The notes under the pieces: generated by a model
Told to the model about the DNA's origin: nothing
What the model saw: the letters and a program-made list of their open reading frames with translations, nothing else
Databases searched by the model: none
Assembly: GCA_020638875.1 (NCBI GenBank)
Contig: JACKHS010000023.1
Coordinates: 1 to 49,554 of the forward strand
Length of the DNA stretch: 49,554 bases
Direction: 5' to 3'
DNA from: Planctomycetota bacterium
GTDB taxonomy: Bacteria > Planctomycetota > UBA1135 > GCA-002686595
In this document: one piece after another, positions 1-8,474 of the stretch
Position numbering within the stretch: position 1 is the stretch's first letter
How the letters are laid out: each line of letters starts with the position of its first letter
Program-made: the position numbers and the translations under genes

Positions 1-264
1 CGCCCGTGTTGCCAGCCACCGACGCGCGCGTCGGCGGCCCTTCGAGGCGACCGGCGCCCGCGAAGGGTCGGGAATCATAGGGATCGCGACAGGGAGTGCC
101 AAGCCCCGGGCCGGGGGTTTCGTCGCGGCCGCGCGCGGGCCGCGCTTTCCGCTCGCGCGCCCTCGTCGACGCGCCCGCCCGGACCGTAGAATCCTCGCCC
201 TTCCTGGCGGCCGTGCGTGGTCGCCGCACCCCGCGCCCCACCCCCCAGAGCAGAGGACACCGCC
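1..264. other. Upstream intergenic region with inverted repeats
   Basis: No convincing coding sequence is seen here; the open frames show only composition-driven arginine/proline-rich translations. Two dyads are visible: a perfect 16-bp palindrome at 19-34, and an inverted repeat CCCTTCG/CGAAGGG at 38-44 and 61-67. Either could be the end of a transcript entering from the left. A TAGAAT hexamer at 187-192 is a possible -10 element for the alanine dehydrogenase gene, leaving a leader of roughly 65 nt. No good -35 box is apparent. Confidence 0.4.
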
Positions 265-1386
265 TTGAAGATCGGCGTCGTCAAAGAGATCAAGGTCCAC
301 GAGAACCGCGTCGCCCTGACCCCCGCGGGCGTCGACAGCCTGAAGAGCGCGGGCCACCAGGTGCTGGTGCAGCGCGGCGCGGGCGAGGGCAGCGGCATCG
401 CCGACGAGGACTACGTCGCGGCCGGCGCCGAGCTGGGCGCCGACGCGGCGGCCGTCTTCGGCGCGAACGACCTGATCCTCAAGGTCAAGGAGCCGCTGAA
501 GCAGGAGTGGCCGCTGATCCGCCCCGGTCAGACGCTGTTCACCTACTTCCACCTGGCCGCCGATCGCGCGTTGACCGAGGCCATGGTCGCCTCGGGCGCG
601 CACTGCTTCGCCTACGAGACGCTCGAGGTGAAGGGCCACCTGCCGCTGCTCACGCCGATGAGCGAGGTCGCCGGCCGCATGTCGATCCAGGCCGGCGCGC
701 ACAGCCTCGAGCGCCACAACGGCGGCCTCGGCGCGCTGCTCGGCGGCGTCCCCGGCGTGGCGCCGGCGAAGGTGCTCGTGCTCGGCGGCGGCGTCGTGGG
801 CACGCAGGCGGCCAAGATGGCCGCCGGCCTCGGCGCGGACGTCACCATCCTCGACGTCAACCTCGAGCGCATGCGCTACCTCGACGACGTCCTGCCGCCC
901 AACTGCACCACGCTCTACTCGACGCCGCACGCGATCCGCGAGCTGCTGCCGACGGCCGACCTCGTGATCGGCGCGGTGCTGATCCCCGGCGCCGCCGCGC
1001 CCAAGCTGATCCGCCGCGCGGACCTGGCGCTGATGCGCAAGGGCGCGGTGATCGTCGACGTCGCGGTCGACCAGGGCGGCTGCATCGAGACCTGCAAGCC
1101 CACCACGCACGCCGAGCCGACCTTCGTGGTCGACGGCGTCGTGCACTACTGCGTCGCCAACATGCCCGGCGCCGTGCCGCGCACGAGCACGTACGCGCTC
1201 ACCAACGCCACGCTGCCCTACACGCGCGACCTCGCGCGCCTCGGCGCGCGCCGCGCGATCGAGGAGAGTCACGCCCTGCGCACGGCCGCCAACACCGTCG
1301 CCGGCAAGCTGACCTGCGAGCCCGTCGCGCAGGCCTTCGGCATGGACTGGACGCCGGCCGAGGACGCGGCGCGCTCGATCGGCTGA
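265..1386 (+). CDS. ald: Alanine dehydrogenase
   Basis: The enzyme performs NAD-dependent reversible oxidative deamination of L-alanine to pyruvate and ammonia in the cytoplasm. The frame is open from 217, but I choose the TTG at 265. It follows AGAGGA (252-257) at 7 nt, and it yields a 373-residue protein starting MKIGVVKEIK, as the family does. With this start the catalytic Lys75 (VKEP) and His96 (YFH) fall at the same numbers as in the well-studied mycobacterial enzyme. The Rossmann glycine motif GGGVVG is at 174-179. uppP starts 4 bp after the stop, so the two are probably cotranscribed. Confidence 0.95.
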   Translation: MKIGVVKEIKVHENRVALTPAGVDSLKSAGHQVLVQRGAGEGSGIADEDYVAAGAELGADAAAVFGANDLILKVKEPLKQEWPLIRPGQTLFTYFHLAADRALTEAMVASGAHCFAYETLEVKGHLPLLTPMSEVAGRMSIQAGAHSLERHNGGLGALLGGVPGVAPAKVLVLGGGVVGTQAAKMAAGLGADVTILDVNLERMRYLDDVLPPNCTTLYSTPHAIRELLPTADLVIGAVLIPGAAAPKLIRRADLALMRKGAVIVDVAVDQGGCIETCKPTTHAEPTFVVDGVVHYCVANMPGAVPRTSTYALTNATLPYTRDLARLGARRAIEESHALRTAANTVAGKLTCEPVAQAFGMDWTPAEDAARSIG

Positions 1387-1390
1387 TCCC

Positions 1391-2209
1391 TTGGAGTGGT
1401 GGCAAGCCCTCGTCCTGGGCGTGGTGGAGGGGCTGACGGAGTACCTGCCCGTCAGCTCCACCGGCCACCTGCTGCTCGCGCAGCGCGCGCTCGGCATCGC
1501 CGAAGGTGACGCCGCCAACGCCTACGCGATCTGCATCCAGGCCGGCGCGATCCTCGCCGTGCTCGGGCTGTACCGCGCCCGCGTCGCGCAGGCGCTGCGC
1601 GGGCTCGTCGGCCGCGACGCGGAGGGCTTGCGGCTCCTGCTGGCGCTCGGCGCCGCCTTCGTGCCGGCCGCGGTCGTCGGGCTGCTCTTCGACGACGCCA
1701 TCGAGGAGCTGCTGTTCGGCCTGCGCCCCGTGGTCGGCGCCTGGCTGGTCGGCGGCCTCGCGATCCTCGCGGTCGCGCGCGCGCGCCGCGGGGCCGCGCC
1801 GCGCAGCGGACGCGCGCTCGAGGAGCTGCGCGTCGGCCCGGCCTTCGTGATCGGCCTGTTCCAGTGCCTGGCGCTGTGGCCCGGGACGAGCCGCAGCCTC
1901 GTGACGATCGTCGGCGCGCTCGTCGTGGGCCTGTCGCTGGCGGCCGCGGTCGAGTTCAGCTTCCTGCTGGGCGTGCTGACGTTGCTCGCCGCGACGGGCT
2001 ACAAGGCGCTCTCGGACGGCCAGGCGATGCTCGCGACCTACGGCGCCGGCACGCTGGTCCTGGGGGCCGTCGCGGCCTGGCTGGCGGCGGTGGTCTCGGT
2101 GCGCTGGATGGTCGCCTGGCTGAACCGCCACGGCCTCGAGGTGTTCGGGTGGTACCGTGTGGCCCTCGCCGCCGCGGTGGGGGGCCTCCTGCTCACGGGC
2201 GTCCTGTGA
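1391..2209 (+). CDS. uppP: Undecaprenyl-diphosphate phosphatase (UppP/BacA)
   Basis: This integral membrane enzyme recycles undecaprenyl pyrophosphate to the monophosphate carrier used for peptidoglycan and surface polysaccharide assembly. The 272-residue protein begins at a TTG. It carries the first signature EGLTEYLPVSSTGH, with Glu13, Glu17, Ser23 and His26 matching E. coli Glu17, Glu21, Ser27 and His30, and the second signature PGTSRS at 164-169 with Arg168. Several hydrophobic helices follow. No Shine-Dalgarno sequence is evident in the 4-bp gap after ald, so translation may be coupled. Lipid-carrier recycling fits the polysaccharide genes further along. Confidence 0.93.
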   Translation: MEWWQALVLGVVEGLTEYLPVSSTGHLLLAQRALGIAEGDAANAYAICIQAGAILAVLGLYRARVAQALRGLVGRDAEGLRLLLALGAAFVPAAVVGLLFDDAIEELLFGLRPVVGAWLVGGLAILAVARARRGAAPRSGRALEELRVGPAFVIGLFQCLALWPGTSRSLVTIVGALVVGLSLAAAVEFSFLLGVLTLLAATGYKALSDGQAMLATYGAGTLVLGAVAAWLAAVVSVRWMVAWLNRHGLEVFGWYRVALAAAVGGLLLTGVL

Positions 2210-2246
2210 CGGGAAGAGCGCCCCGCGCGCGGCGTCCCACGCGGCC

Positions 2247-3227
2247 ATGAGCTCCTCCACGAACAAGCGCGCGCTCGTCACCGGCGTCACCGGCCAGGAC
2301 GGCAGCTACCTGGCCGAGCTGCTGCTCGACGAGGGCTACGAGGTCTTCGGCCTCGTGCGCAAGAGCTCCTCGCCCAACCCCTGGCGCATCGCGCACCTCG
2401 AGGGACGCCTGACGCTGCTGCCCGGCGACCTGCTCGACCAGTCCAGCCTCGTGCGCGCGCTGCTCGAGAGCCGCCCGCACGAGGTCTACAACCTGGCGGC
2501 GCAGTCCTTCGTGCCGACGTCGTTCGAGCAGCCGGTGCACACGACCGAGGTCACCGGCGTGGGCGTGCTGCGCCTGCTCGAGTCGCTGCGCCAGGTCGCG
2601 CCCGAGGCGCGCTTCTACCAGGCCTCGACCTCGGAGATGTTCGGGCGAGTGGAGTCCTCGCCGCAGGACGAGCGCACGCCGTTCCACCCGCGCAGCCCGT
2701 ACGGCGTCGCGAAGCTCTACGCGCACTGGGCGACGATCAACGCGCGCGAGGCGTACGGCCTGTTCGCGGTCTCCGGCCTGCTCTTCAACCACGAGTCGCC
2801 GCGCCGCGGGGACGAGTTCGTGACGCAGAAAGTGGCCCGCGGCGTGGCGCGCATCGCGGCCGGCGAGGCGCGCGAGCTGCGCCTCGGCAACCTCGACGCG
2901 ACGCGCGACTGGGGGCACGCGCGCGACTACGTGCGCGCCATGTGGCTCATGCTGCAGCAGGACGAGCCGCGCGACTTCGTCATCGCCACCGGCCGCACCC
3001 ACAGCGTGCGCGAGCTCTGCGCGGCCGCGTTCGCGCGCGCCGGGCTCGACTGGCGCGAGCACGTGACCGTCGACGCGAGCTTCACGCGGCCGGCCGAGGT
3101 CGAGGAGCTGTGCGGCGACGCGCGCCGCGCCCGCGACCTGCTCGGCTGGCGCCCGACCGTGGGCTTCGAGGGCCTCGTGCACGAGATGGTCGACGCGGCG
3201 CGCGCGCCGCGCGAAGCGCTGCGCTGA
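2247..3227 (+). CDS. gmd: GDP-mannose 4,6-dehydratase
   Basis: It converts GDP-mannose to GDP-4-keto-6-deoxy-D-mannose, the precursor of GDP-fucose, GDP-rhamnose and related sugars. The frame is open from 2157, but the ATG at 2247 gives the expected N-terminus leading straight into the NAD(P)-binding motif GVTGQDGSY. Family signatures are STSEMFG, the catalytic SPYGVAK (Tyr152, Lys156), NHESPRRG and LGNLDATRDWGHA. The 326-residue length is slightly short for Gmd. No GDP-fucose synthase or Rmd reductase lies beside it, so the final GDP-sugar cannot be deduced from this window. Confidence 0.93.
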   Translation: MSSSTNKRALVTGVTGQDGSYLAELLLDEGYEVFGLVRKSSSPNPWRIAHLEGRLTLLPGDLLDQSSLVRALLESRPHEVYNLAAQSFVPTSFEQPVHTTEVTGVGVLRLLESLRQVAPEARFYQASTSEMFGRVESSPQDERTPFHPRSPYGVAKLYAHWATINAREAYGLFAVSGLLFNHESPRRGDEFVTQKVARGVARIAAGEARELRLGNLDATRDWGHARDYVRAMWLMLQQDEPRDFVIATGRTHSVRELCAAAFARAGLDWREHVTVDASFTRPAEVEELCGDARRARDLLGWRPTVGFEGLVHEMVDAARAPREALR

Positions 3228-3280
3228 CCGACCCGCCGACCCGCCGACCCGGGCGCGGCCTTGCGGCGGACCTGCGCTCG
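3228..3280. repeat. Short direct repeats after gmd
   Basis: Immediately after the gmd stop lie three tandem copies of an 8-bp unit, CGACCCGC-like (about 3229-3252), the last one imperfect. They precede the hairpin array. I see no coding signal here. Confidence 0.45.
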
Positions 3281-3466
3281 TCGGGCCGCGTGCTGGCGCA
3301 CGCGCGCTGCCTTCCGGGCCGCGTGCTAGTGCACGCGAGCTGCCTTCCGGGCGCGCGCACTGAGCCCTGTGCGCGCGCGCCTTCCGGGCCGCGTGCTAGC
3401 GCACGCGTGCCGCCCGCCGGCTGCCTTCCGGGCCGCGTAAGCAGCGCGCACTCCGGCCGTGCGCGC
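3281..3466. repeat. Hairpin repeat array (five palindromic units)
   Basis: There are four copies of CCTTCCGGG, at 3310-3318, 3343-3351, 3380-3388 and 3424-3432, with spacings of 33, 37 and 44 bp. Each is followed by a dyad. Three dyads share the stem GCGTGC/GCACGC with tetraloops TGGC, TAGT and TAGC (3288-3303, 3321-3336, 3391-3406); the first of these lacks the full CCTTCCGGG header. The other two have GCGCGCAC/GTGCGCGC stems: 3351-3378 with 10 bp, and 3444-3466 with 8 bp. The array lies between convergent gmd and the amidase gene and could act as a two-way terminator. The CTAG in one loop supplies the amidase stop codon. It resembles REP-type elements, but no transposase is nearby. Confidence 0.7.
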
Positions 3467-4520
3467 ACGCGGACGACGCCGCGCTCACGGGGCGCGCGGC
3501 GCTCACGCGCGCGTCGGCGGGGCGCGCCGTCGGCCGCGCGCTGCCGCCCAGACTCGCCAGGCTCGGGCCGCCGCGGCGGTAGTTCGACGCCCAGGCGGCG
3601 AGGTGCGGGCCGGGGCACTCGGTGTTCTTGAGCTCCTTGTGGCAGTAGATGCCGTCGCGCTCGATGTGGTGCGTGCGTCGCAGGTCGGCGACGAGCTGGG
3701 TGAGCGCGGCCATCGCGGCGTCGCTCGGGCGGCCGGTCTCGAAGTTGCCCAGCAGGCAGATGCCGATGTTGTTCTTGTTGCGCACGCCGCCGGCGTGCGC
3801 GCCCTGCCACGCGAGGTCGCGCCCGGCGAACACGCGGCCCGCGGCGTCGATCAGGAAGTGGTAGCCGATGTCGCCGTAGCCGCGGTTCGACATGTGCTCG
3901 CCCTGCACGCGGCGCACGGTCTCGACCGAGTCCGCCAGGCTGCCGTCGAAGCGCGCCCCGGGCACCTGCGCGGTGTGGTGCACCGTGATCTTGTCGTACC
4001 CGCCGGTCGTGCGGTCGAGGCGCGCCGCGACCGGGCGGCTGGCGCCCCACGCGCTGCGCGAGAGCATGCCGCTCGGCGCGGCGGCGGGCGCGTCGCCGGC
4101 GCCGTCGAGCACGCCCAGCGAGGCGAGTCCGCGGCGCGCGCGCTCGCGCTGGCTCGGCGAGGCCTCGGCGTCCTGCGTCACGCGCTCGAAGCCCGCACGC
4201 GCCGACTCGAGGCGCGCGTCCCAGCGACCGCCCAGCGCCGCCGCGGAGCCCTGCTCGGTGCGCGCGAAGGCGAGGCGACCCTCGGCGAGCGCGAGCTCGC
4301 CCTGCAGGCGCCAGTACGCGTCGTAGCCGTCGGCCCCGGAGGCCAGCCAGCGCTCGATGCGCTCGAGCTTGTCCCAGCCCTCCTCGGCACCCACCCAGGC
4401 GGGCGCGCCGCGGCGCAAGCCGTCGTCGGAGGGGCCGCGATCGAGCGATTGGGGGGCGCGACAGGCCCCCAGAGCGAAGAGCCCCAGGCCGAGGCCCAGG
4501 GCGAGGAGTCGAGCGTGCAT
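3396..4520 (-). CDS. N-acetylmuramoyl-L-alanine amidase, lipoprotein (PGRP/amidase_2 type)
   Basis: Predicted zinc amidase cutting the MurNAc-L-Ala bond of peptidoglycan, attached to a membrane by lipid. The frame continues upstream as a composition artefact. The ATG at 4520 starts a 374-residue protein with a lipobox ending LGAC (Cys20). Zinc-site motifs are VHHT (180-183) and, near the C-terminus, CHKELKNTECPGP, with the usual His, Thr, Cys arrangement; a YHFLID segment lies between them. Residues 25-150 form a helical region of unknown role. The last 40 or so residues are low-complexity and encoded by the repeat array, with the TAG stop inside a hairpin loop. The original C-terminus was therefore probably near the PGP motif. 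Confidence 0.88.
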   Translation of the reverse strand: MHARLLALGLGLGLFALGACRAPQSLDRGPSDDGLRRGAPAWVGAEEGWDKLERIERWLASGADGYDAYWRLQGELALAEGRLAFARTEQGSAAALGGRWDARLESARAGFERVTQDAEASPSQRERARRGLASLGVLDGAGDAPAAAPSGMLSRSAWGASRPVAARLDRTTGGYDKITVHHTAQVPGARFDGSLADSVETVRRVQGEHMSNRGYGDIGYHFLIDAAGRVFAGRDLAWQGAHAGGVRNKNNIGICLLGNFETGRPSDAAMAALTQLVADLRRTHHIERDGIYCHKELKNTECPGPHLAAWASNYRRGGPSLASLGGSARPTARPADARVSAARPVSAASSACAHGRSARCLRGPEGSRRAARVR

Positions 4521-4590
4521 GGAGTGCGGGGGTGCTGCCAGGAGACGCCTGCCGGAGAGCGCGGGGCGCGCTTCGCTCCGCGAGGCCTCT

Positions 4591-4619
4591 TGCCTAACCC
4601 ATTCCATCGTCCCAAGCAA
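4591..4619 (-). promoter_or_regulatory. Predicted promoter of the amidase gene
   Basis: On the minus strand TTGCTT (4619-4614) and TAGGCA (4596-4591) are separated by exactly 17 bp, giving a sigma-70-like promoter with a leader of about 65 nt before the amidase ATG at 4520. The sequence is locally less GC-rich than its surroundings. Confidence 0.45.
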
Positions 4620-4649
4620 AGGCGCAGCGCCCGCGCGGGGCCCAGAGTT

Positions 4650-4655
4650 AGGATG
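4650..4655 (+). promoter_or_regulatory. Possible -10 element of the TPR metallopeptidase gene
   Basis: TAGGAT matches the -10 hexamers seen before tmk and moaC. It overlaps the upstream in-frame ATG at 4653, so that ATG would not be transcribed. This argues for the GTG at 4701 as the real start. No clear -35 box is seen. Confidence 0.4.
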
Positions 4656-4700
4656 GGATCCCGCCTTCAGGAAACGCCCCTCCCGAACGAACGCCGCCCC

Positions 4701-7655
4701 GTGACGCCCCCCCGAGCCACGTCGCTCCTGCTCGCCGCCGGCCTGCTGGCGCCCCTCTGGACCCTCCCGACCCAGGTCAGCGCCGCGCCGGCCGTGCAGG
4801 CGCAGGGCGAGGACCTCGACCAGCTCCTGGCGCTCGAGCGCCGCGAGGCCGACCGCCTGCGCCGCCGGGGGGACTACGCCGAGGCCCGCAAGCTCCTGGG
4901 CGAGCACCTGCGCGACGACGAGGGCGACGCGACCAGCCGGGCGCTGCTGGCGCGCGTGGCCCTCGACCAGGCCGACTGGACCCGCGCGGAGCGCTACGCC
5001 GAGCGCGCCTTCGCGGACGCCCAGGACGGCGCCCAGCGCGTCGCCGCGGGCAGCGTCTGGGTCGAGCTGCTGCTCGCCCTCGGCCGCGCCGAGGAGGCCG
5101 AGGGCGTGCTGCGCGACTTCGAGCACGACCTCGACCCCGAGCGCGACCCCGAGGCCGCCTGGCTGATGGCCGCGGTGCGCCGGGCGCGCGGCGCGGAGGA
5201 GGCCGCCGAGCTGCTCCTGCGCCGCGGCGCCAGCGGCGAGCAGGCCGACCGCTGGCAGCAGCAGCTCGCGCGGGCGCGCTGCCGGCGCGCGCTCGGCGAC
5301 CTCGAGGGCGCGGACCGCGCGCTGATCGCCGCCGATCGCCAGGCGCGCGAGGGCGAGGGCGAGGAGCCGGCCGTGCTGGCCGAGCTCGGCAGCCTGTACT
5401 TCGAGGCGGACCGCGAGGTGGAGGAGGGCGCGTCGCGCTCGGCCTCCAAGGCCTACGACGCCGCGCTCGCGATCGACGCGACGAACGAGGCCGCGCTGCT
5501 CGGGCAGTTCGAGGTGCACCGCACGAACTGGATGCGCCAGAAGCGCTCGGCGGGCGAGTTCCTGGAGCGCGCGCTCGAGGCGCGGCCGGACTCGATCGAC
5601 GCGCGCCTCGCGGAGGTCAGCTCGCGCCTGGTCGTCGGGCGCCTCGACGCGGCGCGCGTCGGCCTGCGCCGGCTCGAGGGGCTCGCGCCCGCGCGCCGCG
5701 ACGTGCGCGCCCTGCGCGCCGCGCTCGACTGGATCGAGCACGATCGCGAGGGGTGCGAGGCGCTGCTCGCCGAGCTGGCGGCCGAGCGCCCGCGTGACTC
5801 CGCGCCGGAGCGCACCGTCGGTCAGCACCTCGTCGAGCTCTACCGCTTCGCCGAGGCGCTGCCCTTCGCCGAGCGCGCCGTGGAGCGCGACCCCTCCGAC
5901 TACATGGCCTGGACGCTGCTCGGCCGCGCGCGCGCGAACACCGGCGACGAGCCCGGCGCGCTCGAGGCGCTCGTGCGCTCCGAGGTCGAGGGCGGGCTGC
6001 GCCAGGACGCCTGGCGCCGCAACATGCGCCTGGTGCTCGAGCGCCTCGCGCGCGACTACGTCGAGAAGGACTTCGGCGAGCTCTCCTTCGCCTGGATGCC
6101 CGACGCGGCGGCGGTGCTCGAGACGTACCTCGAGCCGTTCTACCGCGAGGCGCGCGAGGAGCTCGCCGAGCGCTACGGCTACACGCCCGAGCCGACGCAC
6201 ATCGAGGTCTTCCGCGCGCACGAGGACTTCTCGGTGCGCTCGACCGGCTTCCAGGGCTTCCCCGCGCTCGGCGTGTGCTTCGGCCCCGTCGTGACCGCGG
6301 TGTCGCCGCTCTCCGAGCTGCGCCGCAGCTTCTCGTGGGCGCGCACGTCGTTCCACGAGTTCACGCACGTGATCCACCTCGGCCTCAGCCACAACCGTTG
6401 CCCGCGCTGGATCACCGAGGGCCTCGCGACCTGGGAGGAGAAGACCCGCAACCCGGCCTGGGACCGCAACATGCGCCGCGATCTGATCGACGCGCGCGCG
6501 AACGGCGCGTTGATCCCCGTGCGCGACCTCAACGCCGCGTTCCGCGGGCCGCGCATCCTGTTCGGCTACTACGAGGGCGGGCTGCTGTGCCAGCTCCTGA
6601 TCGAGCGCTACGGCTTCGCGCCGGTGATCCGCGTGCTCGAGGCGTTCGACCGCGGGCTCGACCTGGACCAGGCCTTGCGCGAGGTCTACGGGCTCACGCC
6701 CGAGGAGCTCGACCGCGAGTTCGCCGCCTTCGTCGACCGCGAACTCGAGGGCCTGCGCCTCGAGCCGCGCTGGACCGCGGCGCACGCCTCGCGCGTGCGG
6801 CTGACGCTGCCGCGCGAGCTCCCCGCGGACGCCGCGGGACGCGTCGCGTGGGGCGAGGACTGGACGACGATCGCGTGGGCCGCGTGGCAGGCCGGCGCGC
6901 CGGTCGACGCGCAGGAGGCCCTGCGCCGCGCCGCCGAGGCCGGCGCCGAGCGCCCGCGCGCCTCCTTCCTGCGCGCCGAGATGGCGCTCGACGCCGGCGA
7001 CACGGAGCGCGCGATCGAGCTCTACGAGGCCGGGCTCGCCGCGGGCGGCGAGGACTACCGCGCGCGCGTCGCGCTGGGGACGTTGCTCGCCGGTCGAGAC
7101 GACATGGCCGGCGCGGAGGCGCAGTTCCGCGCGGCCGAGGCCTGCTTCCCCGGCTTCGACGAGTCGGCGCTCAGCGCGGAGCTGAAGCTCGTGCACCTCT
7201 ACATCGCCGAGGAGCGCGAGGACGAGGCCATGCAGGCCGCCGAGCGTTACCTCGCCTACGACGCCGGCGACTTCGACTGGCGCCGCCGCGTGGCGCGCTG
7301 GCACGAGGACCACGAGCGCTGGGAGGAGGCCGCGCGCCTGCACGCCGAGGCCAACGAGATCGACCCCTTCTCGCGCCGCCTGCACGTCGACTGGGCCCGC
7401 GCCCTCGAGCACCTCGGTCGCTGGGAGGAGGCCGCCCGCGAGTACCGCGTGGCACGCCTCGTCCCCGCCGACCTCGACAGCGCGAAGCCCGGCCCGCTGA
7501 AGCCCGAGCAAGCCGCCGCGCTGCTCGCCGGCGAGGGCCGCGCGCTCCTCGAGCTCGGTCGCCTCGACGACGCCCGCGCCCGCTTGGCGGAAGCGCAGGA
7601 GCTCGACGCGGAAGGCGACGAGGTGCAGGCGTTGGCGGCGCGCTTGGGCGAGTAG
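4701..7655 (+). CDS. Secreted TPR protein with gluzincin metallopeptidase domain
   Basis: A 984-residue exported protein. Starting at GTG 4701 gives a signal peptide with a hydrophobic core LLLAAGLLAPLW and a likely cleavage after VSAAPA; the ATG at 4653 is the alternative and only adds a polar extension. Residues about 30-450 are TPR-like helical repeats. The centre carries FHEFTH (His552, Glu553, His556) with Glu573 in TEGLATWEE, a HEXXH plus downstream glutamate arrangement typical of peptidase-MA-like gluzincins. More TPRs follow to the end. Substrate unknown. The gene is divergent from the amidase, so a role in envelope turnover is possible but is only inference from position. Confidence 0.82.
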   Translation: MTPPRATSLLLAAGLLAPLWTLPTQVSAAPAVQAQGEDLDQLLALERREADRLRRRGDYAEARKLLGEHLRDDEGDATSRALLARVALDQADWTRAERYAERAFADAQDGAQRVAAGSVWVELLLALGRAEEAEGVLRDFEHDLDPERDPEAAWLMAAVRRARGAEEAAELLLRRGASGEQADRWQQQLARARCRRALGDLEGADRALIAADRQAREGEGEEPAVLAELGSLYFEADREVEEGASRSASKAYDAALAIDATNEAALLGQFEVHRTNWMRQKRSAGEFLERALEARPDSIDARLAEVSSRLVVGRLDAARVGLRRLEGLAPARRDVRALRAALDWIEHDREGCEALLAELAAERPRDSAPERTVGQHLVELYRFAEALPFAERAVERDPSDYMAWTLLGRARANTGDEPGALEALVRSEVEGGLRQDAWRRNMRLVLERLARDYVEKDFGELSFAWMPDAAAVLETYLEPFYREAREELAERYGYTPEPTHIEVFRAHEDFSVRSTGFQGFPALGVCFGPVVTAVSPLSELRRSFSWARTSFHEFTHVIHLGLSHNRCPRWITEGLATWEEKTRNPAWDRNMRRDLIDARANGALIPVRDLNAAFRGPRILFGYYEGGLLCQLLIERYGFAPVIRVLEAFDRGLDLDQALREVYGLTPEELDREFAAFVDRELEGLRLEPRWTAAHASRVRLTLPRELPADAAGRVAWGEDWTTIAWAAWQAGAPVDAQEALRRAAEAGAERPRASFLRAEMALDAGDTERAIELYEAGLAAGGEDYRARVALGTLLAGRDDMAGAEAQFRAAEACFPGFDESALSAELKLVHLYIAEEREDEAMQAAERYLAYDAGDFDWRRRVARWHEDHERWEEAARLHAEANEIDPFSRRLHVDWARALEHLGRWEEAAREYRVARLVPADLDSAKPGPLKPEQAAALLAGEGRALLELGRLDDARARLAEAQELDAEGDEVQALAARLGE

Positions 7656-7736
7656 CGCGGTCGCGAGTCGCGCCCGGCGGCGTGTCTCGCGACGCCGGCG
7701 CCGCCGGGCACGCCGCAGCGCTCGCGTGGCCTGTCG
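7656..7736. terminator. Bidirectional hairpin between convergent genes
   Basis: The short gap between convergent genes holds a 10-bp stem CCCGGCGGCG (7673-7682) pairing with CGCCGCCGGG (7699-7708), and an overlapping GTCGCGAG/CTCGCGAC pair. No T-tract is present, so termination would need to be non-canonical or factor-assisted. Confidence 0.45.
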
Positions 7737-8474
7737 CTACAGGCCCGCCTCGGGCTTGCGCAGCACGACGAGCAACCAGCCGCGCAGGAAGCGCAGCGCG
7801 TCGACCTTCGAGATCAGCTTCTCGTAGCCGGTCGCCGCGAGGAACAGCAGCGAGTTGAACTGGAAGTACGCCGGGTACTGCCCGAGGTAGTCGCAGCGCT
7901 CGAGCTCGAGCCCGACCGAGTCCGACAGCTTGCGGATCGTGCCCTTGGTGTTGCAGCGGAAGTACGTCGGGAACGTGTCGTTCAGCGCGCGCCCCTCGAC
8001 CTTCTTCACGATGTCCGCGTGGTACTTGTTCGGCGTGAGCCACGCCGCGATCGAGCCGTAGTCGCCGAGGTTGGGCGCGAGGAAGACGTAGCGCCCGCCG
8101 GGCTTGAGGATGCGGTGCATCTCCGCGAGCGCCGGCCGCGGCTTCTCGACGTGCTCCATGAGCGCGCGCGAGATCACCAGGTCGACGCACGCCGAGGGCA
8201 ACCCCGTGTGCTCCATGTCGCCGTTCACGAGCTCGACGCTCTCGCGCACGCTCTCGTCCAGCTCGAAGGTCACCGGGTCGAGCCCGATCAGCCGCGCCGC
8301 CTTGCCGCGCAGCTTGGCGACGACCTCCGCCTTGCGGCCGCAGCCGACCTCGAGCACGACGTCGTCGGGCCGCAGGCAGGCCTCGATGGCGCGCTCGAAG
8401 TGACGGTACGGATGGTCGTCCTCGTCGAAGAAGCGCTCGCGATAGCGCTGGGTGCGTTCAGGGATTCCGGCCAC
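7737..8474 (-). CDS. Class I SAM-dependent methyltransferase
   Basis: A 245-residue soluble methyltransferase of the Methyltransf_11 type. Motif I is VLEVGCG (residues about 40-46). An acidic post-I segment LIGLDP follows, then NGDMEHTGLP, and the post-motif region LAEMHRILKPGGRYVFLAPN with its typical LKPGG turn. Substrate unknown; the C-terminal half is aromatic-rich, as in methyltransferases acting on lipids, quinones or sugars. No ATG lies near the conserved start, so I choose GTG 8474. It lies 7 nt after a TATCCT hexamer, suggesting a leaderless mRNA. The gene is divergent from tmk with only 51 bp between the starts. Confidence 0.85.
   Translation of the reverse strand: MAGIPERTQRYRERFFDEDDHPYRHFERAIEACLRPDDVVLEVGCGRKAEVVAKLRGKAARLIGLDPVTFELDESVRESVELVNGDMEHTGLPSACVDLVISRALMEHVEKPRPALAEMHRILKPGGRYVFLAPNLGDYGSIAAWLTPNKYHADIVKKVEGRALNDTFPTYFRCNTKGTIRKLSDSVGLELERCDYLGQYPAYFQFNSLLFLAATGYEKLISKVDALRFLRGWLLVVLRKPEAGL

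Noticed and set aside
75..398. 107-codon minus-strand frame overlapping the ald start
   Set aside because: Proline/serine/arginine-rich translation with no family resemblance; antisense to ald.
3281..3466. CRISPR array
   Set aside because: Units are palindromic, the spacers are themselves similar and vary in length, and no cas gene is present.
3459..4652. N-terminal 400-residue extension of the TPR peptidase frame
   Set aside because: It lies antisense to the amidase gene, and the signal peptide near codon 4701 marks the real start.
4521..7511. A 997-codon upstream extension of the amidase frame, opposite the TPR peptidase
   Set aside because: Composition-driven shadow; the lipobox signal peptide at 4520 is the genuine N-terminus.
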